A stretch of 43,192 nt of DNA from Pseudorhizobium endolithicum (GTDB lineage Bacteria; Pseudomonadota; Alphaproteobacteria; Rhizobiales; Rhizobiaceae). How positions within the stretch are numbered: the first letter of the stretch is position 1; the number at the start of each line of letters is the position of its first letter. Under the pieces are notes generated by a model, which had not been told where the DNA came from, made no database searches, and worked only from the letters and a program-made list of their open reading frames with translations. The stretch spans positions 156,559 to 199,750 of the forward strand of contig NZ_CABFWF030000006.1 of assembly GCF_902153245.2 (NCBI RefSeq), given 5' to 3'. The translations under genes were made by a program, and so were the position numbers. Shown piece by piece: positions 26,369 through 35,118 of the stretch.

Positions 26369-26725
26369 ATGAGCCGCCGCATCATCGCATCCGCCGCCCT
26401 ATTCGCCATCGCGCTATCCGCCTGCACGACCACCGGCGCACCCGCCAATCCGATCGAGGCGCGCTGGGTGGGACAATCGGCCGGCAAGTTCTTCGCGAAG
26501 TACAGCCCGCCTCTCAGCGACACGCCATCCGGCTCCACGACGCTCTACAACTGGCGGGGCGGCTACAAGCGGATCAAGCAGCAGAACGGCCGGACCGCAA
26601 ACGTGAGCTGCGCGGCGCAGTTGACGGTCGATGCCAATTACAACATCCGCGACATCCGCATCACCGCCGACCGCGCCGGCGCCAACGGCCCGAGCTATTG
26701 CGAGGAACTGCTGACCGAGGAATAG
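26369..26725 (+). CDS. Hypothetical lipoprotein
   Basis: A 118-residue exported protein. The signal peptide ends in the lipobox LSAC (Cys19 as the lipidation site; MSRRIIASAALFAIALSAC). The mature part has PIEARWVGQSAGKFFAKYSP and TLYNWRGGY, resembling a family of rhizobial outer-membrane lipoproteins of unknown role. Two further cysteines, in VSCAA and YCEELL, may form a disulfide. It has no obvious operon partner. Confidence 0.75.
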   Translation: MSRRIIASAALFAIALSACTTTGAPANPIEARWVGQSAGKFFAKYSPPLSDTPSGSTTLYNWRGGYKRIKQQNGRTANVSCAAQLTVDANYNIRDIRITADRAGANGPSYCEELLTEE

Positions 26726-26833
26726 ATCTCGGGAACGCGCGAGGGATATCGGCGCCTTGAGGACAGGCCTCTACGCCTTCCGGCCAATGGCGGGACCTCC
26801 GCCGCCCGGCTAGAGTGCAGGCGGGAGGTGGAC

Positions 26834-27574
26834 ATGCGTATCGCATTCCTGTCGGACATCCACGCCAACCGGGAAGCGTTCGAAGCGGTGCTTGCGGATT
26901 GCGAGGGGCGCCGCGTCGACCGCTTCGTGATCCTCGGCGACATCGTTGGCTACGGGCCCGATCCCGGCTGGTGCGTGGAGCGGAGCATGGCTCTCGCCCG
27001 TGCCGGCGCGATGGTCGTGCGCGGCAACCACGAGCAGGCACTGGGGACCCCCGCATCTTCCATGAACTCCGCCGCCCGCGCCGCGATCGACTGGACGGCA
27101 CAGGTGCTCGACCAGCGGCAGAAGGCGTTTCTGGCGGAGCTTCCGCTCGCGGAGCGGGAAGACGACCGGCTCTACGTGCATTCGGAGGCCTCGGCGCCCG
27201 CCCGCTTCCGTTACGTCCGCGACGCCGACGCCGCCGCCCGGCATTTTGCCGGCTGTGAAACACGCCTCGGCTTCTGCGGCCATGTCCACCGGCCCGCCCT
27301 CTATGCGCTGGGCAGCGGCGGCAAGGTGACGCCGTTCACGCCGATAGCGGGCGTCGCCGTTCCCCTGCTCGCGCAGCGGCGCTGGCTGGCAGTCATCGGC
27401 TCCGTCGGCCAGCCGCGCGACCGCAATGCAGCCGCCAGCTACGCGGTCTTCGACACCGAAACCTGCGAACTGACGTTTCTGAAGGTGCCCTACGACCTCG
27501 ATGCGACCGCCGCGAAGATCCGGGCGGCGGGCCTGCCCGAAAGCCTGGCGGCCCGGCTCCACGGAGGGGTTTGA
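26834..27574 (+). CDS. Metallophosphoesterase (calcineurin-like)
   Basis: A 246-residue two-metal phosphoesterase. The conserved blocks are visible: LSDIHAN (D-x-H), LGDIVGYGP (GD), VRGNHEQAL (GNHE) and GFCGHVHRP (GHxH). GGAGG precedes the ATG at 26834. The substrate could be a phosphoprotein, a nucleotide or a phosphodiester; the family is broad. Its stop overlaps the kinase gene at 27571-27574, so the two are coupled and could act as a phosphatase-kinase pair. Confidence 0.9.
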   Translation: MRIAFLSDIHANREAFEAVLADCEGRRVDRFVILGDIVGYGPDPGWCVERSMALARAGAMVVRGNHEQALGTPASSMNSAARAAIDWTAQVLDQRQKAFLAELPLAEREDDRLYVHSEASAPARFRYVRDADAAARHFAGCETRLGFCGHVHRPALYALGSGGKVTPFTPIAGVAVPLLAQRRWLAVIGSVGQPRDRNAAASYAVFDTETCELTFLKVPYDLDATAAKIRAAGLPESLAARLHGGV

Positions 27575-27576
27575 GC

Positions 27577-29019
27577 GTGCCGAGGGAGAGGCTCCAGCCC
27601 GGATCGGTGGTCGACGGCTTCACCGTTCTCGAGCTCGCGCATCGCGGGGGGATGGCCCGCCTTTTCGCCGTCAGCCATCCGGATCACGACGAGCCGCTGC
27701 TGATGAAGGTCCCGGAGATCGGCGGAGGCGCCGATCCGGCCCTCATCGTCGGCTTCGAGATGGAGCAGATGATCCTGCCGCGGCTTTCCGGCCCGCATGT
27801 GCCGCGCTTCGTCGCCAACGGCGACTTTTCCCGCCAGCCCTACATCGTCTTCGAACGGCTGCCGGGCAAGTCGCTCTACCACCGGCTCGACGACCTGCCG
27901 CTCGATCCTGCGGAGGTGGCGCAGCTCGGGGCACGGATTTCCACCGGGCTTGCCGACCTCCACCGCCAGCACATCGTGCATCTCGACCTCAAGCCGTCGA
28001 ACATCATGTTCCGCGAGAGCGGTCAGGCGGTGCTCATCGACTACGGGCTGGCGCGCCACCTGCAACTGCCGGACCTGATGGACGAGGAGTTCCGCCTTCC
28101 CTACGGCACCGCACCCTACATGGCGCCCGAACAGGTGCTCGGCGTGCGCAGCGATTGCCGCAGCGATCTTTTCGCGCTCGGCGTGCTGATGTACTTCTTC
28201 GCCACGGGCAAGCGCCCATTCGGGGATCCGCGGCGGCTGAACGGGCTGAAGAGACGGCTCTGGCGCGACCCACCGCCGCCGCGGGCGCTGCGGCCGGAGA
28301 TTTCGCCCGCCTTCCAGGAGGTGATCCTGCGCTGCCTGGAGGTCAATCCCGCACGACGCTATCCGACCGCCGCCCAACTCGCGATGGACCTGCAGGACCT
28401 TGCCCGCGTGCCGCTGACCGCGCGGGCGGAGAAGCAGCGACGCGACGGCTGGGCCGAGGTGCTCAAACGCCGATTCAATCCGGACCCGATCGAACTCCTG
28501 AAGCCGCAGGCGGCACAGGGCGCGCAGGACGCCGCCCCCATCATCATGGCGGCGATCGACCTTTCGGCGCAGGCCGAGCTCGGCGAGGAATTGCGGCTGA
28601 CGCTGCAGCGGGTGCTGGAAAACACGCCGAATGCGCGGATTGCCTGCTTCAACGTCCTGAAGATCAACCGGCTGCGCCTGGACGAGGAGGAGGACGAGTC
28701 CGGCACCAACCTCCACGTCGCACGTCTCGTGCAGCTCAAGCACTGGGCCGGGCCCCTACGCTCGCGGGAAGGCGCCCTCACCTTCCATGTCATTGAGGCG
28801 GTATCCGCCGCCGATGCCATCCTGGAATTCGCACGCGAAAACTTCGTCAACCACATCGTCATGGGAGCACGCGCCAATTCCGCGATGCGCAGCCTCCTCG
28901 GCAGCGTCTCGGGGGCGGTGGCGGCCAAGGCGCCCTGTACCGTGACGGTGGTGCGGCCGGGCCGGGCTATCAGCAAGATCGCAGCCCAAGGCGAGACGGA
29001 CGAGCGGCCGGCGGTCTAG
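27577..29019 (+). CDS. Ser/Thr protein kinase fused to a universal stress protein domain
   Basis: A 480-residue protein. The N-terminal Hanks-type kinase domain has K44 in LMKVPE, the catalytic loop HLDLKPSN (residues 135-142), DYG at 155-157 instead of DFG, and APYMAPEQ. The Gly-rich loop is degenerate (HRGGMAR), and the HRD arginine is replaced by Leu. The C-terminal part (about 320-465) is a UspA-like domain, with FVNHIVMGARANSAMRSLLG and APCTVTVVRPG near its end, including the G-x(2)-G nucleotide-loop region. GGAGGGG at 27563-27569 favours the GTG at 27577 over the TTG at 27571. It follows the metallophosphoesterase gene. Confidence 0.9.
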   Translation: MPRERLQPGSVVDGFTVLELAHRGGMARLFAVSHPDHDEPLLMKVPEIGGGADPALIVGFEMEQMILPRLSGPHVPRFVANGDFSRQPYIVFERLPGKSLYHRLDDLPLDPAEVAQLGARISTGLADLHRQHIVHLDLKPSNIMFRESGQAVLIDYGLARHLQLPDLMDEEFRLPYGTAPYMAPEQVLGVRSDCRSDLFALGVLMYFFATGKRPFGDPRRLNGLKRRLWRDPPPPRALRPEISPAFQEVILRCLEVNPARRYPTAAQLAMDLQDLARVPLTARAEKQRRDGWAEVLKRRFNPDPIELLKPQAAQGAQDAAPIIMAAIDLSAQAELGEELRLTLQRVLENTPNARIACFNVLKINRLRLDEEEDESGTNLHVARLVQLKHWAGPLRSREGALTFHVIEAVSAADAILEFARENFVNHIVMGARANSAMRSLLGSVSGAVAAKAPCTVTVVRPGRAISKIAAQGETDERPAV

Positions 29020-29089
29020 AAGACCTTGCGGGTCGGCTTTCGTGCTGGCACCTTTCCTTCGACCATGGCCACGCGGAAGGAGGCAGGCG

Positions 29090-30004
29090 ATGAAGGCCGG
29101 AGCGGTATGGCTGGCACTTCTTTTCTTCCTTCTTTCCTCCGCTGCGGCGCCGGGCGAAGCCGCGTCGGAGGCCGCGTCGTCCGAATGCCTCTCCTCCTGG
29201 TCGGACGCTTCGGGCGGCAGCCTGTGCATCCGCAGGGAGACCTTCAACCGCGACCTCTGCGCCGGAATCGAATATTTCGCCCTCAGGCAGGGGATCCCGG
29301 CGGACTTCTTCGCGCGGCTGATCTGGCGTGAAAGCCTGTTCCGGCCGGACGCCGTAAGCCCGAAGGGGGCGCAGGGCATTGCCCAGTTCATGCCGGCGAC
29401 CGCTCGGCGCCGAGGACTTTCCGACAGCTTCGATATCCTGGCGGCGCTCGACGCCTCCTCGGCCTATCTCAAAGAACTGCACGACCGGTTCGGCGGCTAC
29501 GGGTACGCGGCCGCCGCCTACAATGCCGGAGAGGCCGGGCTGCAGACCTTCCTGGACAAGGGCACCCTTCCCTTCGAGACGCGCGCCTATGTAACCGCCA
29601 TCACCGGCCGATCCATCGAGGGGTGGGCGAGCGACCCGCCTCCGGCTGCGGCCGCTCCGCTCGATCCGGACAAGCCCTTCTCCGAAGGCTGCGTCGCGCT
29701 GGCGGAGAGCAGGCGGCTGCCCCCGGGAGCCACGGTCGGTGAAGGCAAGTGGGCGCCATGGGGCGTGCAGGTCGCATCCCACGTGAACCCGGAAATGGCG
29801 CGTTCGCTTTTTGCCGGGCGGATCGCCTCCCTACCCTCGCCGCTCAACGAAGAACTGCCGGTCATCGTTCATCAGACGCGGGGCAATTTCGGCTATCGAG
29901 GCCGCTATGCCGCCAGGATCGGCCGCGAAACCCGCGCCGAGGCGAACGATGTCTGCGCCAGGATCAGGGCTGCCGGCGGCACCTGCACGGTTCTGCGAAA
30001 CTGA
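29090..30004 (+). CDS. Lytic transglycosylase with an SPOR-like tail
   Basis: A 304-residue exported murein-cleaving enzyme. The signal peptide LALLFFLLSSAAAPGEA is followed by an Slt-type domain with catalytic E81 in WRESLFRPDA, then GAQGIAQFMPATA and AAYNAGE. About 70 C-terminal residues (IVHQTRGNFGYRGRYAARIG; VCARIRAAGGTCTVLRN) resemble an SPOR peptidoglycan-binding domain. GGAGGCAGGCG precedes the ATG at 29090; the frame is open to 29042. Confidence 0.88.
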   Translation: MKAGAVWLALLFFLLSSAAAPGEAASEAASSECLSSWSDASGGSLCIRRETFNRDLCAGIEYFALRQGIPADFFARLIWRESLFRPDAVSPKGAQGIAQFMPATARRRGLSDSFDILAALDASSAYLKELHDRFGGYGYAAAAYNAGEAGLQTFLDKGTLPFETRAYVTAITGRSIEGWASDPPPAAAAPLDPDKPFSEGCVALAESRRLPPGATVGEGKWAPWGVQVASHVNPEMARSLFAGRIASLPSPLNEELPVIVHQTRGNFGYRGRYAARIGRETRAEANDVCARIRAAGGTCTVLRN

Positions 30005-30040
30005 CTGGCGCAGCTCCGGCGGCATCGAGCTGCGAACCGT

Positions 30041-30562
30041 TCAAGTCGTCGCGCAGGCCGTGCGGAGCACCGGGTCGTCGGCGCCCACACCGATCCAGCG
30101 CGCGCCGACGATGGAGCCGTCGGGCGCGATCTCGATCGGCTGATCGAGGACATCGGCGCGGCGATGGCCGTTGCAGTCATAGACGACCTTTACGCGGGCC
30201 AAGGGCTGCCATCTTGCCGCGAAGACAAGATCAACCATCACCTGGCCGGGTTGGGCTGGATGACGCTGGACGCTGCTGCGATCGACGCCCGTGAAACGCA
30301 GCGAAAGCGGCTTGACGTAGGACCAGGGACGCCACGGCGCCCGATCCTCGCTCTGCCAGGCGACGGCGACGGACGGCATGGAATTGACGGTGCGATCCAG
30401 CCAGCTGTATTCGCTCCAGACGGAGTAGAGAAGCATGCCCGATCCCGCCGCCACCGGCACGATCCACTTCGGCAGGCGCTGGCGGCTGATCCAGCGGAGC
30501 GACATCGCGATCCCGGCAAGGGCAAGACCGGCGAAGACCGCAGCGAGAAGTTCGAACAGCAT
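30041..30562 (-). CDS. Hypothetical membrane protein downstream of the symporter regulator
   Basis: A 173-residue protein. It has a first hydrophobic helix (MLFELLAAVFAGLALAGIAM) and a second (KWIVPVAAGSGMLLYSVW), followed by a periplasmic or cytosolic domain of about 110 residues (LSLRFTGVDRSS; VVYDCNGHRRAD). Two cysteines, in YDCNG and RTACATT, are the only ones. GAAGGACGG precedes the ATG. It starts 11 bases after the regulator stop and is the last gene of the transport unit. I do not recognise the family. Confidence 0.8.
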   Translation of the reverse strand: MLFELLAAVFAGLALAGIAMSLRWISRQRLPKWIVPVAAGSGMLLYSVWSEYSWLDRTVNSMPSVAVAWQSEDRAPWRPWSYVKPLSLRFTGVDRSSVQRHPAQPGQVMVDLVFAARWQPLARVKVVYDCNGHRRADVLDQPIEIAPDGSIVGARWIGVGADDPVLRTACATT

Positions 30563-30573
30563 CGGCCCGTCCT

Positions 30574-32382
30574 TCAAAAGAGGGCACTGCGGCCGTGGGC
30601 CAGCGCCGATTGCATGGTGCGGACGACGACGAAGGCGTCCCGCAGGTGAGAGCGCTCGAAGTCGCCGAGTTCGTACGGGGCCAGGAAATTGTCCGGCCGC
30701 TGCCCCGCCTTGACCTGAGCTGCCTGGTTCTTCAACCGGCACTCCGAGATCAGGTCGTAGGCGGCCAGGAGATCGCGCCCGCCGGAGCTGGATATCACTC
30801 CCTGTTCCTCCGCCGCAAGCAGGCGGGCACGCGTATTTACCGGCGCCAACTGCCCGATCAGCGCGTAAACCCGCGCGAGATCGATGATCGGCACGACGCC
30901 GTTGAGCTTCAGGTCGATCTGGTTCCGGTGCTCGCCGGCAGAGACCGTGGCAAAGCCCCGCAGCAGGCCGAGCGGGGGCGCATGGCTCAGCGAATTGCGG
31001 ATCATATGGGCGACGAAGATCGAATTCTCGCTGGCCTTCCGCAGGGTGCGGACATTCAGGTCCTCGAAGAGCGTGGCAAGGCCGTAAATCGGGCGCAGGT
31101 CGAACATGACGCTGGCCAGCATCTGCGCCATGGGCTGCGGCGCCGCGATCCAGCTTTCGAAATAGCCGCTCCAGACGCGGACCGGCTGGCACCAGCGCAG
31201 ATTCGTCGCCATCATGTCGCCGGGGCAATAGACATAGCCGCAGGCATGGAGGTTATCGCTGACGAAGCGCGCCAATTCCGTGTACCAGGGCCGGTCGTCT
31301 TCGCGGAAGTCGTCGGACAAGATGATGCAGTTGTCCTGGTCGGTCTTTCCCGTCTGCTCCTGGCGTCCCTGGCTACCGCAGGCAAGCCACACATAGGGTA
31401 CGGGCGGAGGCCCGAGGCGCTCCTCGGCCGCCGACAGAAGCCGCCGGGTCACCGCATCGGTGATATCGGTGATGAGCCGGCTTACCGTCTCGGGGGGATT
31501 GCCCGCCCCGACCAACTGGACGAGAAGCTGAGGGATCTGTGCCGTGATCTCCGGCAGCTTCTCGACGTCGGCTTCCGCGATATCGGTTATCATGCGGGTA
31601 GCGGACACGGCCTCGAAGCGCGTGAGGTCGGTCTGGGTAATCATGCCAAGGACGCGATCCGCGTCCACAACGGGCACGTGCCCGATGGAACGAGCGAACA
31701 TGAGGCTCAACACGTCGGATCCCAAGGCGTCAGGCCCCAGCGCAACGGGATCCTTCGTCATGACGGCGGAAACGGCCGTTGCGGCCGGATCGAGCGCCGC
31801 GGCGATCACGCGGTTGACGAGGTCGCGGGTGGTGACGATGCCGACAAGTCTCTCGTTCTCCACCACGGCAAGGCAGGAAACATGCCGTTCGGCCATGGCA
31901 CGTGCCACGTCGCGTATGCTTTCCTCCGGACCGCAGGTTGCCGCAGGCCGCGACATCAGATCCCCGACCTTCTGGGTGGCCAGTTCGGCTCGCCTGCTTT
32001 CCCCCTGCCGTCCACGGTTGAAGAACCGGGCGAAAACGGGCTGTTGCGCCATCAGGCGCCTGAATTCCGGGGCGGGCAGGATCAGCAATCCGGCCTCGGT
32101 TGCCGCACGCGCCGTCGTGGGCGCGAAACCATCCGCCAGCAGACCGCGTTCGCCCAGGGAGTTTCTCGGAAAGAGTTGCGAGATGACGGTGCCCGAGGCG
32201 TCAGCCACCTCGACGCTGCCGCGCTGGATCAGATAGAGCCCCGACAGCCATTCGCCGCGGGCATAGATCTGTTCGCCGGCAGCAAATTCCCGGTAGTTGA
32301 ACCGGGCGACGACCCGTTCGAGTTCTTCCCGGGGGAGACTGTCATAGGGGTGAACGGAGCGAACGAAATCCGCGAAATCCAT
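30574..32382 (-). CDS. cNMP-binding / CBS / DUF294 nucleotidyltransferase-like protein
   Basis: A 602-residue protein. A cyclic-nucleotide-binding domain (about 10-125) is followed by a CBS pair (about 140-260) and a DUF294 nucleotidyltransferase-like domain with GSQGRQEQTGKTDQD (residues 336-350), then a substrate-binding helical C-terminal domain. The GSxGR...TDQD motif resembles GlnD-type nucleotidyltransferases. In many proteobacteria this protein is encoded next to DUF4212 and acetate-type symporters, and it is thought to regulate the transporter by nucleotidylation or nucleotide sensing. Confidence 0.9.
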   Translation of the reverse strand: MDFADFVRSVHPYDSLPREELERVVARFNYREFAAGEQIYARGEWLSGLYLIQRGSVEVADASGTVISQLFPRNSLGERGLLADGFAPTTARAATEAGLLILPAPEFRRLMAQQPVFARFFNRGRQGESRRAELATQKVGDLMSRPAATCGPEESIRDVARAMAERHVSCLAVVENERLVGIVTTRDLVNRVIAAALDPAATAVSAVMTKDPVALGPDALGSDVLSLMFARSIGHVPVVDADRVLGMITQTDLTRFEAVSATRMITDIAEADVEKLPEITAQIPQLLVQLVGAGNPPETVSRLITDITDAVTRRLLSAAEERLGPPPVPYVWLACGSQGRQEQTGKTDQDNCIILSDDFREDDRPWYTELARFVSDNLHACGYVYCPGDMMATNLRWCQPVRVWSGYFESWIAAPQPMAQMLASVMFDLRPIYGLATLFEDLNVRTLRKASENSIFVAHMIRNSLSHAPPLGLLRGFATVSAGEHRNQIDLKLNGVVPIIDLARVYALIGQLAPVNTRARLLAAEEQGVISSSGGRDLLAAYDLISECRLKNQAAQVKAGQRPDNFLAPYELGDFERSHLRDAFVVVRTMQSALAHGRSALF

Positions 32383-32440
32383 GTGATGACCGCCGCGGCG
32401 CCGACCGTGCCGGTAGAACCGGCACTATTGAGAAGAAGAA

Positions 32441-32461
32441 GCGGGCGGCAATGCCGCCCGC
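32441..32461 (-). terminator. Hairpin terminator after the symporter gene
   Basis: GCGGGCGGC and GCCGCCCGC form a perfect 9-bp stem around AAT (ATT on the minus strand). On the minus strand it continues TTCTTCTTCT. It lies 16 bases after the symporter stop, so the downstream regulator gene may be expressed at a lower level than the symporter. Confidence 0.6.
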
Positions 32462-32476
32462 CTTGATGGCGTGGTC

Positions 32477-34243
32477 TCAGTGGTGGGTTGCCGCGCCTGC
32501 CCCACGCGGAACCCGGATGGATTCCACCAGGTCCTGCACGTGCTGTGGCGGAGCCTGCGTCATCATGGATACGACATAGGCGGTGCCGAAGTTCAAGAGC
32601 GCACCGATCGGGCCGAATGCTGCCGGCGAAATGCCGAACAGGTGGTTGGCAGGGACGTTTTCCAGCATGTTCGTACCCGGAATGAAGAACCATCCGAGAT
32701 AGGTGAACAGGTAGACGCAGGTGGCGATGAGGCCGACCAGCATGCCGAGGGTTGCGCCGGTTGAATTGATGCGCTTCGAGAAGATGCCCATCATCAGGAC
32801 CGGGAAGATACTTGCCGCTGCAAGACCGAAGGCGAGAGCCACCGTCTGGGCTGCAAATCCTGGCGGGTTGAGGCCCAGCAGGGTCGCCACCAGGATGGCG
32901 CCGGCCATGGCGATACGGGCTGCCATCAGTTCTCCCTTTTCGGAAATATCCGGCTTCAGGTAGTCCTTGATCAGGTCGTGGCTGATCGCCGACGAGATGG
33001 CAAGAAGCAGGCCGGCAGCGGTCGACAGGGCCGCAGCGAGACCACCGGCCGCGATGAGGCCGATGACCCAGCCCGGAAGCTGAGCGATTTCCGGATTGGC
33101 GAGAACTAGGATATCGTTGTTGATTTCCAGCTCGTTGCCGCTCCAGCCACGCTGGGTAGCGGTTTCGGTGAAGCCGGCAGCCTTGTCATTGTAGTACTGG
33201 ATGCGGCCGTCGCCGTTCTTGTCCTCGAACTTCAGAAGACCGGTGGTCTCCCAGTTGCGCATCCAGTCAGGCCGCTGCTCGTACTCGACCGCCTGCTCCT
33301 GCGGGCCGTTCGGGAAGATGGTGTCGATGATGTTGAGGCGCGCCATTGCACCGACGGCCGGGGCAACGAGGTAGAGAAGCGCGATGAACACCAGCGCCCA
33401 GCCGGCCGACCAGCGGGCATCGGCAACCTTAGGCACCGTGAAGAAGCGGATGATGACGTGCGGCAGACCAGCCGTACCGATCATCAGCGACAGGGTGAAC
33501 AGCGTCATGTTCAGCATATCGCCTTGCGCGGTATAGGCGGTGAAACCGAGATCGGTCACGACCTGATCGAGCTTCTGCAAGAGGGGCAGGCTCGATTCCG
33601 TGTGGGTCGAGAACAGGCCCAACGGCGGGATTGCGTTGCCTGTCAGTTGCAGGGAGATGAAGACCGCCGGGATCGTATAGGCGATGATCAGAACGATGTA
33701 CTGGGCAACCTGGGTATAGGTGATGCCCTTCATGCCACCGAGAACCGCATAGACGAAGACCACAGCCGATGCGATCCAGAGGCCCGTCGAAACATTCACT
33801 TCCAGGAAGCGGGAGAAGGCAACGCCCGCACCCGTCATCTGGCCGATAACGTAGGTGACCGAGATGATGATGAGGCAGACCACCGCCACGAGGCGGGCCG
33901 TCTGGCTATAAAAGCGGTCGCCGATGAACTGCGGCACCGTGTACTTGCCGAACTTGCGCAGGTACGGCGCGAGCAGGAGCGCGAGCAGAACGTATCCACC
34001 GGTCCAGCCCATGAGATAGGTGGAGTTGGCGTAGCCAACGCCAGCGATGAGGCCGGCCATCGAGATGAAGGAGGCGGCCGACATCCAGTCTGCGGCGGTA
34101 GCCATGCCGTTCATGACAGGATTGACGCCGCGATTGGCGGCGTAGAATTCAGCAGTGGTCCCCGCGCGGGCCCAAATCGCTATGCCGACATAGAGCGCGA
34201 AGGACGCGCCTACGATCAGCAGGTTGAGTGTATACTGATCCAT
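32477..34243 (-). CDS. Sodium:solute symporter, acetate/VC_2705 type
   Basis: A 588-residue SSS-family transporter with about 13 membrane helices. It has signature stretches ATAADWMSAASFISMAGLI and ALSTAAGLLLAISSAISHDL. Members paired with DUF4212 import acetate or other short carboxylates. A 60-residue hydrophilic insert (residues 325-385) contains DKNGDGRI, resembling the first half of an EF-hand loop (33185-33223). It follows the DUF4212 gene by 14 bases. The gene may be called actP-like, but the substrate is not proven. Confidence 0.9.
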   Translation of the reverse strand: MDQYTLNLLIVGASFALYVGIAIWARAGTTAEFYAANRGVNPVMNGMATAADWMSAASFISMAGLIAGVGYANSTYLMGWTGGYVLLALLLAPYLRKFGKYTVPQFIGDRFYSQTARLVAVVCLIIISVTYVIGQMTGAGVAFSRFLEVNVSTGLWIASAVVFVYAVLGGMKGITYTQVAQYIVLIIAYTIPAVFISLQLTGNAIPPLGLFSTHTESSLPLLQKLDQVVTDLGFTAYTAQGDMLNMTLFTLSLMIGTAGLPHVIIRFFTVPKVADARWSAGWALVFIALLYLVAPAVGAMARLNIIDTIFPNGPQEQAVEYEQRPDWMRNWETTGLLKFEDKNGDGRIQYYNDKAAGFTETATQRGWSGNELEINNDILVLANPEIAQLPGWVIGLIAAGGLAAALSTAAGLLLAISSAISHDLIKDYLKPDISEKGELMAARIAMAGAILVATLLGLNPPGFAAQTVALAFGLAAASIFPVLMMGIFSKRINSTGATLGMLVGLIATCVYLFTYLGWFFIPGTNMLENVPANHLFGISPAAFGPIGALLNFGTAYVVSMMTQAPPQHVQDLVESIRVPRGAGAATHH

Positions 34244-34257
34244 TGTTCCCCCAGTCC

Positions 34258-34512
34258 TTACTGCTCGTCCACGCCGTGCTCACGATCGAGCCGGTTCATG
34301 TAGACCGCGTAGTAGAAAATCAGTGCGATGAAGACGATGATCGAACCCTGCTGCGCGAACCAGAAGCCCAGGTCGGTACCACCGATCGGAATCCCCGACA
34401 GTATCGGGCGCAACAGTATTCCGAAGCCATAGGAAACTACCGCCCAGATCACCAAACAAATGGTGATCACGCGAATATTGGCTGACCAATAATCATTAGG
34501 TTTGTCTGACAC
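34258..34512 (-). CDS. DUF4212 small membrane subunit
   Basis: An 84-residue protein with two membrane helices (ITICLVIWAVVSYGFGILL; SIIVFIALIFYYAVYMNRLD) and the family end WFAQQGSIIVF to DREHGVDEQ. It starts at a GTG (34510-34512) preceded by GGGAGG. DUF4212 proteins are obligate neighbours of this kind of sodium:solute symporter and probably part of the transporter. Confidence 0.92.
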   Translation of the reverse strand: MSDKPNDYWSANIRVITICLVIWAVVSYGFGILLRPILSGIPIGGTDLGFWFAQQGSIIVFIALIFYYAVYMNRLDREHGVDEQ

Positions 34513-34920
34513 TCTCTATCCTCCCATTTCGCCGGAATAACCGGCAGAATACCCTTCGTCATGACGGTCAGGGCGACGGAACCCGGCGGACTTGCCACCG
34601 GCTGCCCGAAGAACACCTCCACCTCCGAGCCGAAATCCATGCACTCTCACGCACCATCGACCGTAACCTTGACTAACATCACTTCCACCCCCCGATTGGT
34701 CTTACGACCAAAGTATAAATCCGTCCGTTTCCGCCTACGGAGCAAGCTTACTGGAGGAGAACCAGCTTTCCTCCGCATCCGATGGGACACCTGACGGAGG
34801 CGTGATCGGAGGGACCTAAACAGCAGAAAACTTGCTGCCTGCGCGCAATAACCTTCGTTTGCGTGCTGCGTCGCTCTGCATCACAATGGAGGGGTCACAG
34901 GGAAAACGAAGGCGAACACC
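34513..34920. other. Long upstream region of the symporter unit
   Basis: About 408 bases without a supported gene, between the divergent symporter unit and a small ORF. It contains a short hairpin near the DUF4212 start (GCCGG-AATAA-CCGGC, 34531-34545), a sharp palindrome at 34696-34711 and an AT-rich AAAGTATAAAT directly next to it. The length suggests complex regulation of the symporter. Confidence 0.5.
34696..34711. promoter_or_regulatory. Palindromic candidate operator TTGGTC-TTAC-GACCAA
   Basis: Perfect 6-bp arms around four bases, 184 bases upstream of the DUF4212 start. The GGTC...GACC form recalls operators of GntR/FadR-type and some LuxR-type regulators. No regulator gene of the first kind is adjacent; a LuxR-type response regulator is encoded at 39067. 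The assignment to a protein is open. Confidence 0.4.
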
Positions 34921-35118
34921 ATGTCGCGCAGGGACCGAAGCCTGTATCTCTGGCAGGAATTTTACGCCTGGTTTCCAGTGCATCCGAGCGACGAGAGCGA
35001 CGTGTTCTGGCTCGAGACGGTATGGCGGAGACTATCGCCCGTTTCCGGCCAATGGGAATATCGCTCGTTTCGCGATGACACCGCCAAGCAGTTGGAGATG
35101 ATGACGAGAGTCCTCTGA
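34921..35118 (+). CDS. Small hypothetical protein (65 aa)
   Basis: A 65-residue aromatic-rich protein beginning MSRRDRSLYLWQEFYAWFPV, with ETVWRRLSPVSGQWEYRSF in the middle. GAAGG lies upstream of the ATG at 34921. The composition (many Trp, Tyr and Phe, balanced charge) looks like a real soluble protein rather than a chance frame. I recognise no family. Confidence 0.55.
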   Translation: MSRRDRSLYLWQEFYAWFPVHPSDESDVFWLETVWRRLSPVSGQWEYRSFRDDTAKQLEMMTRVL

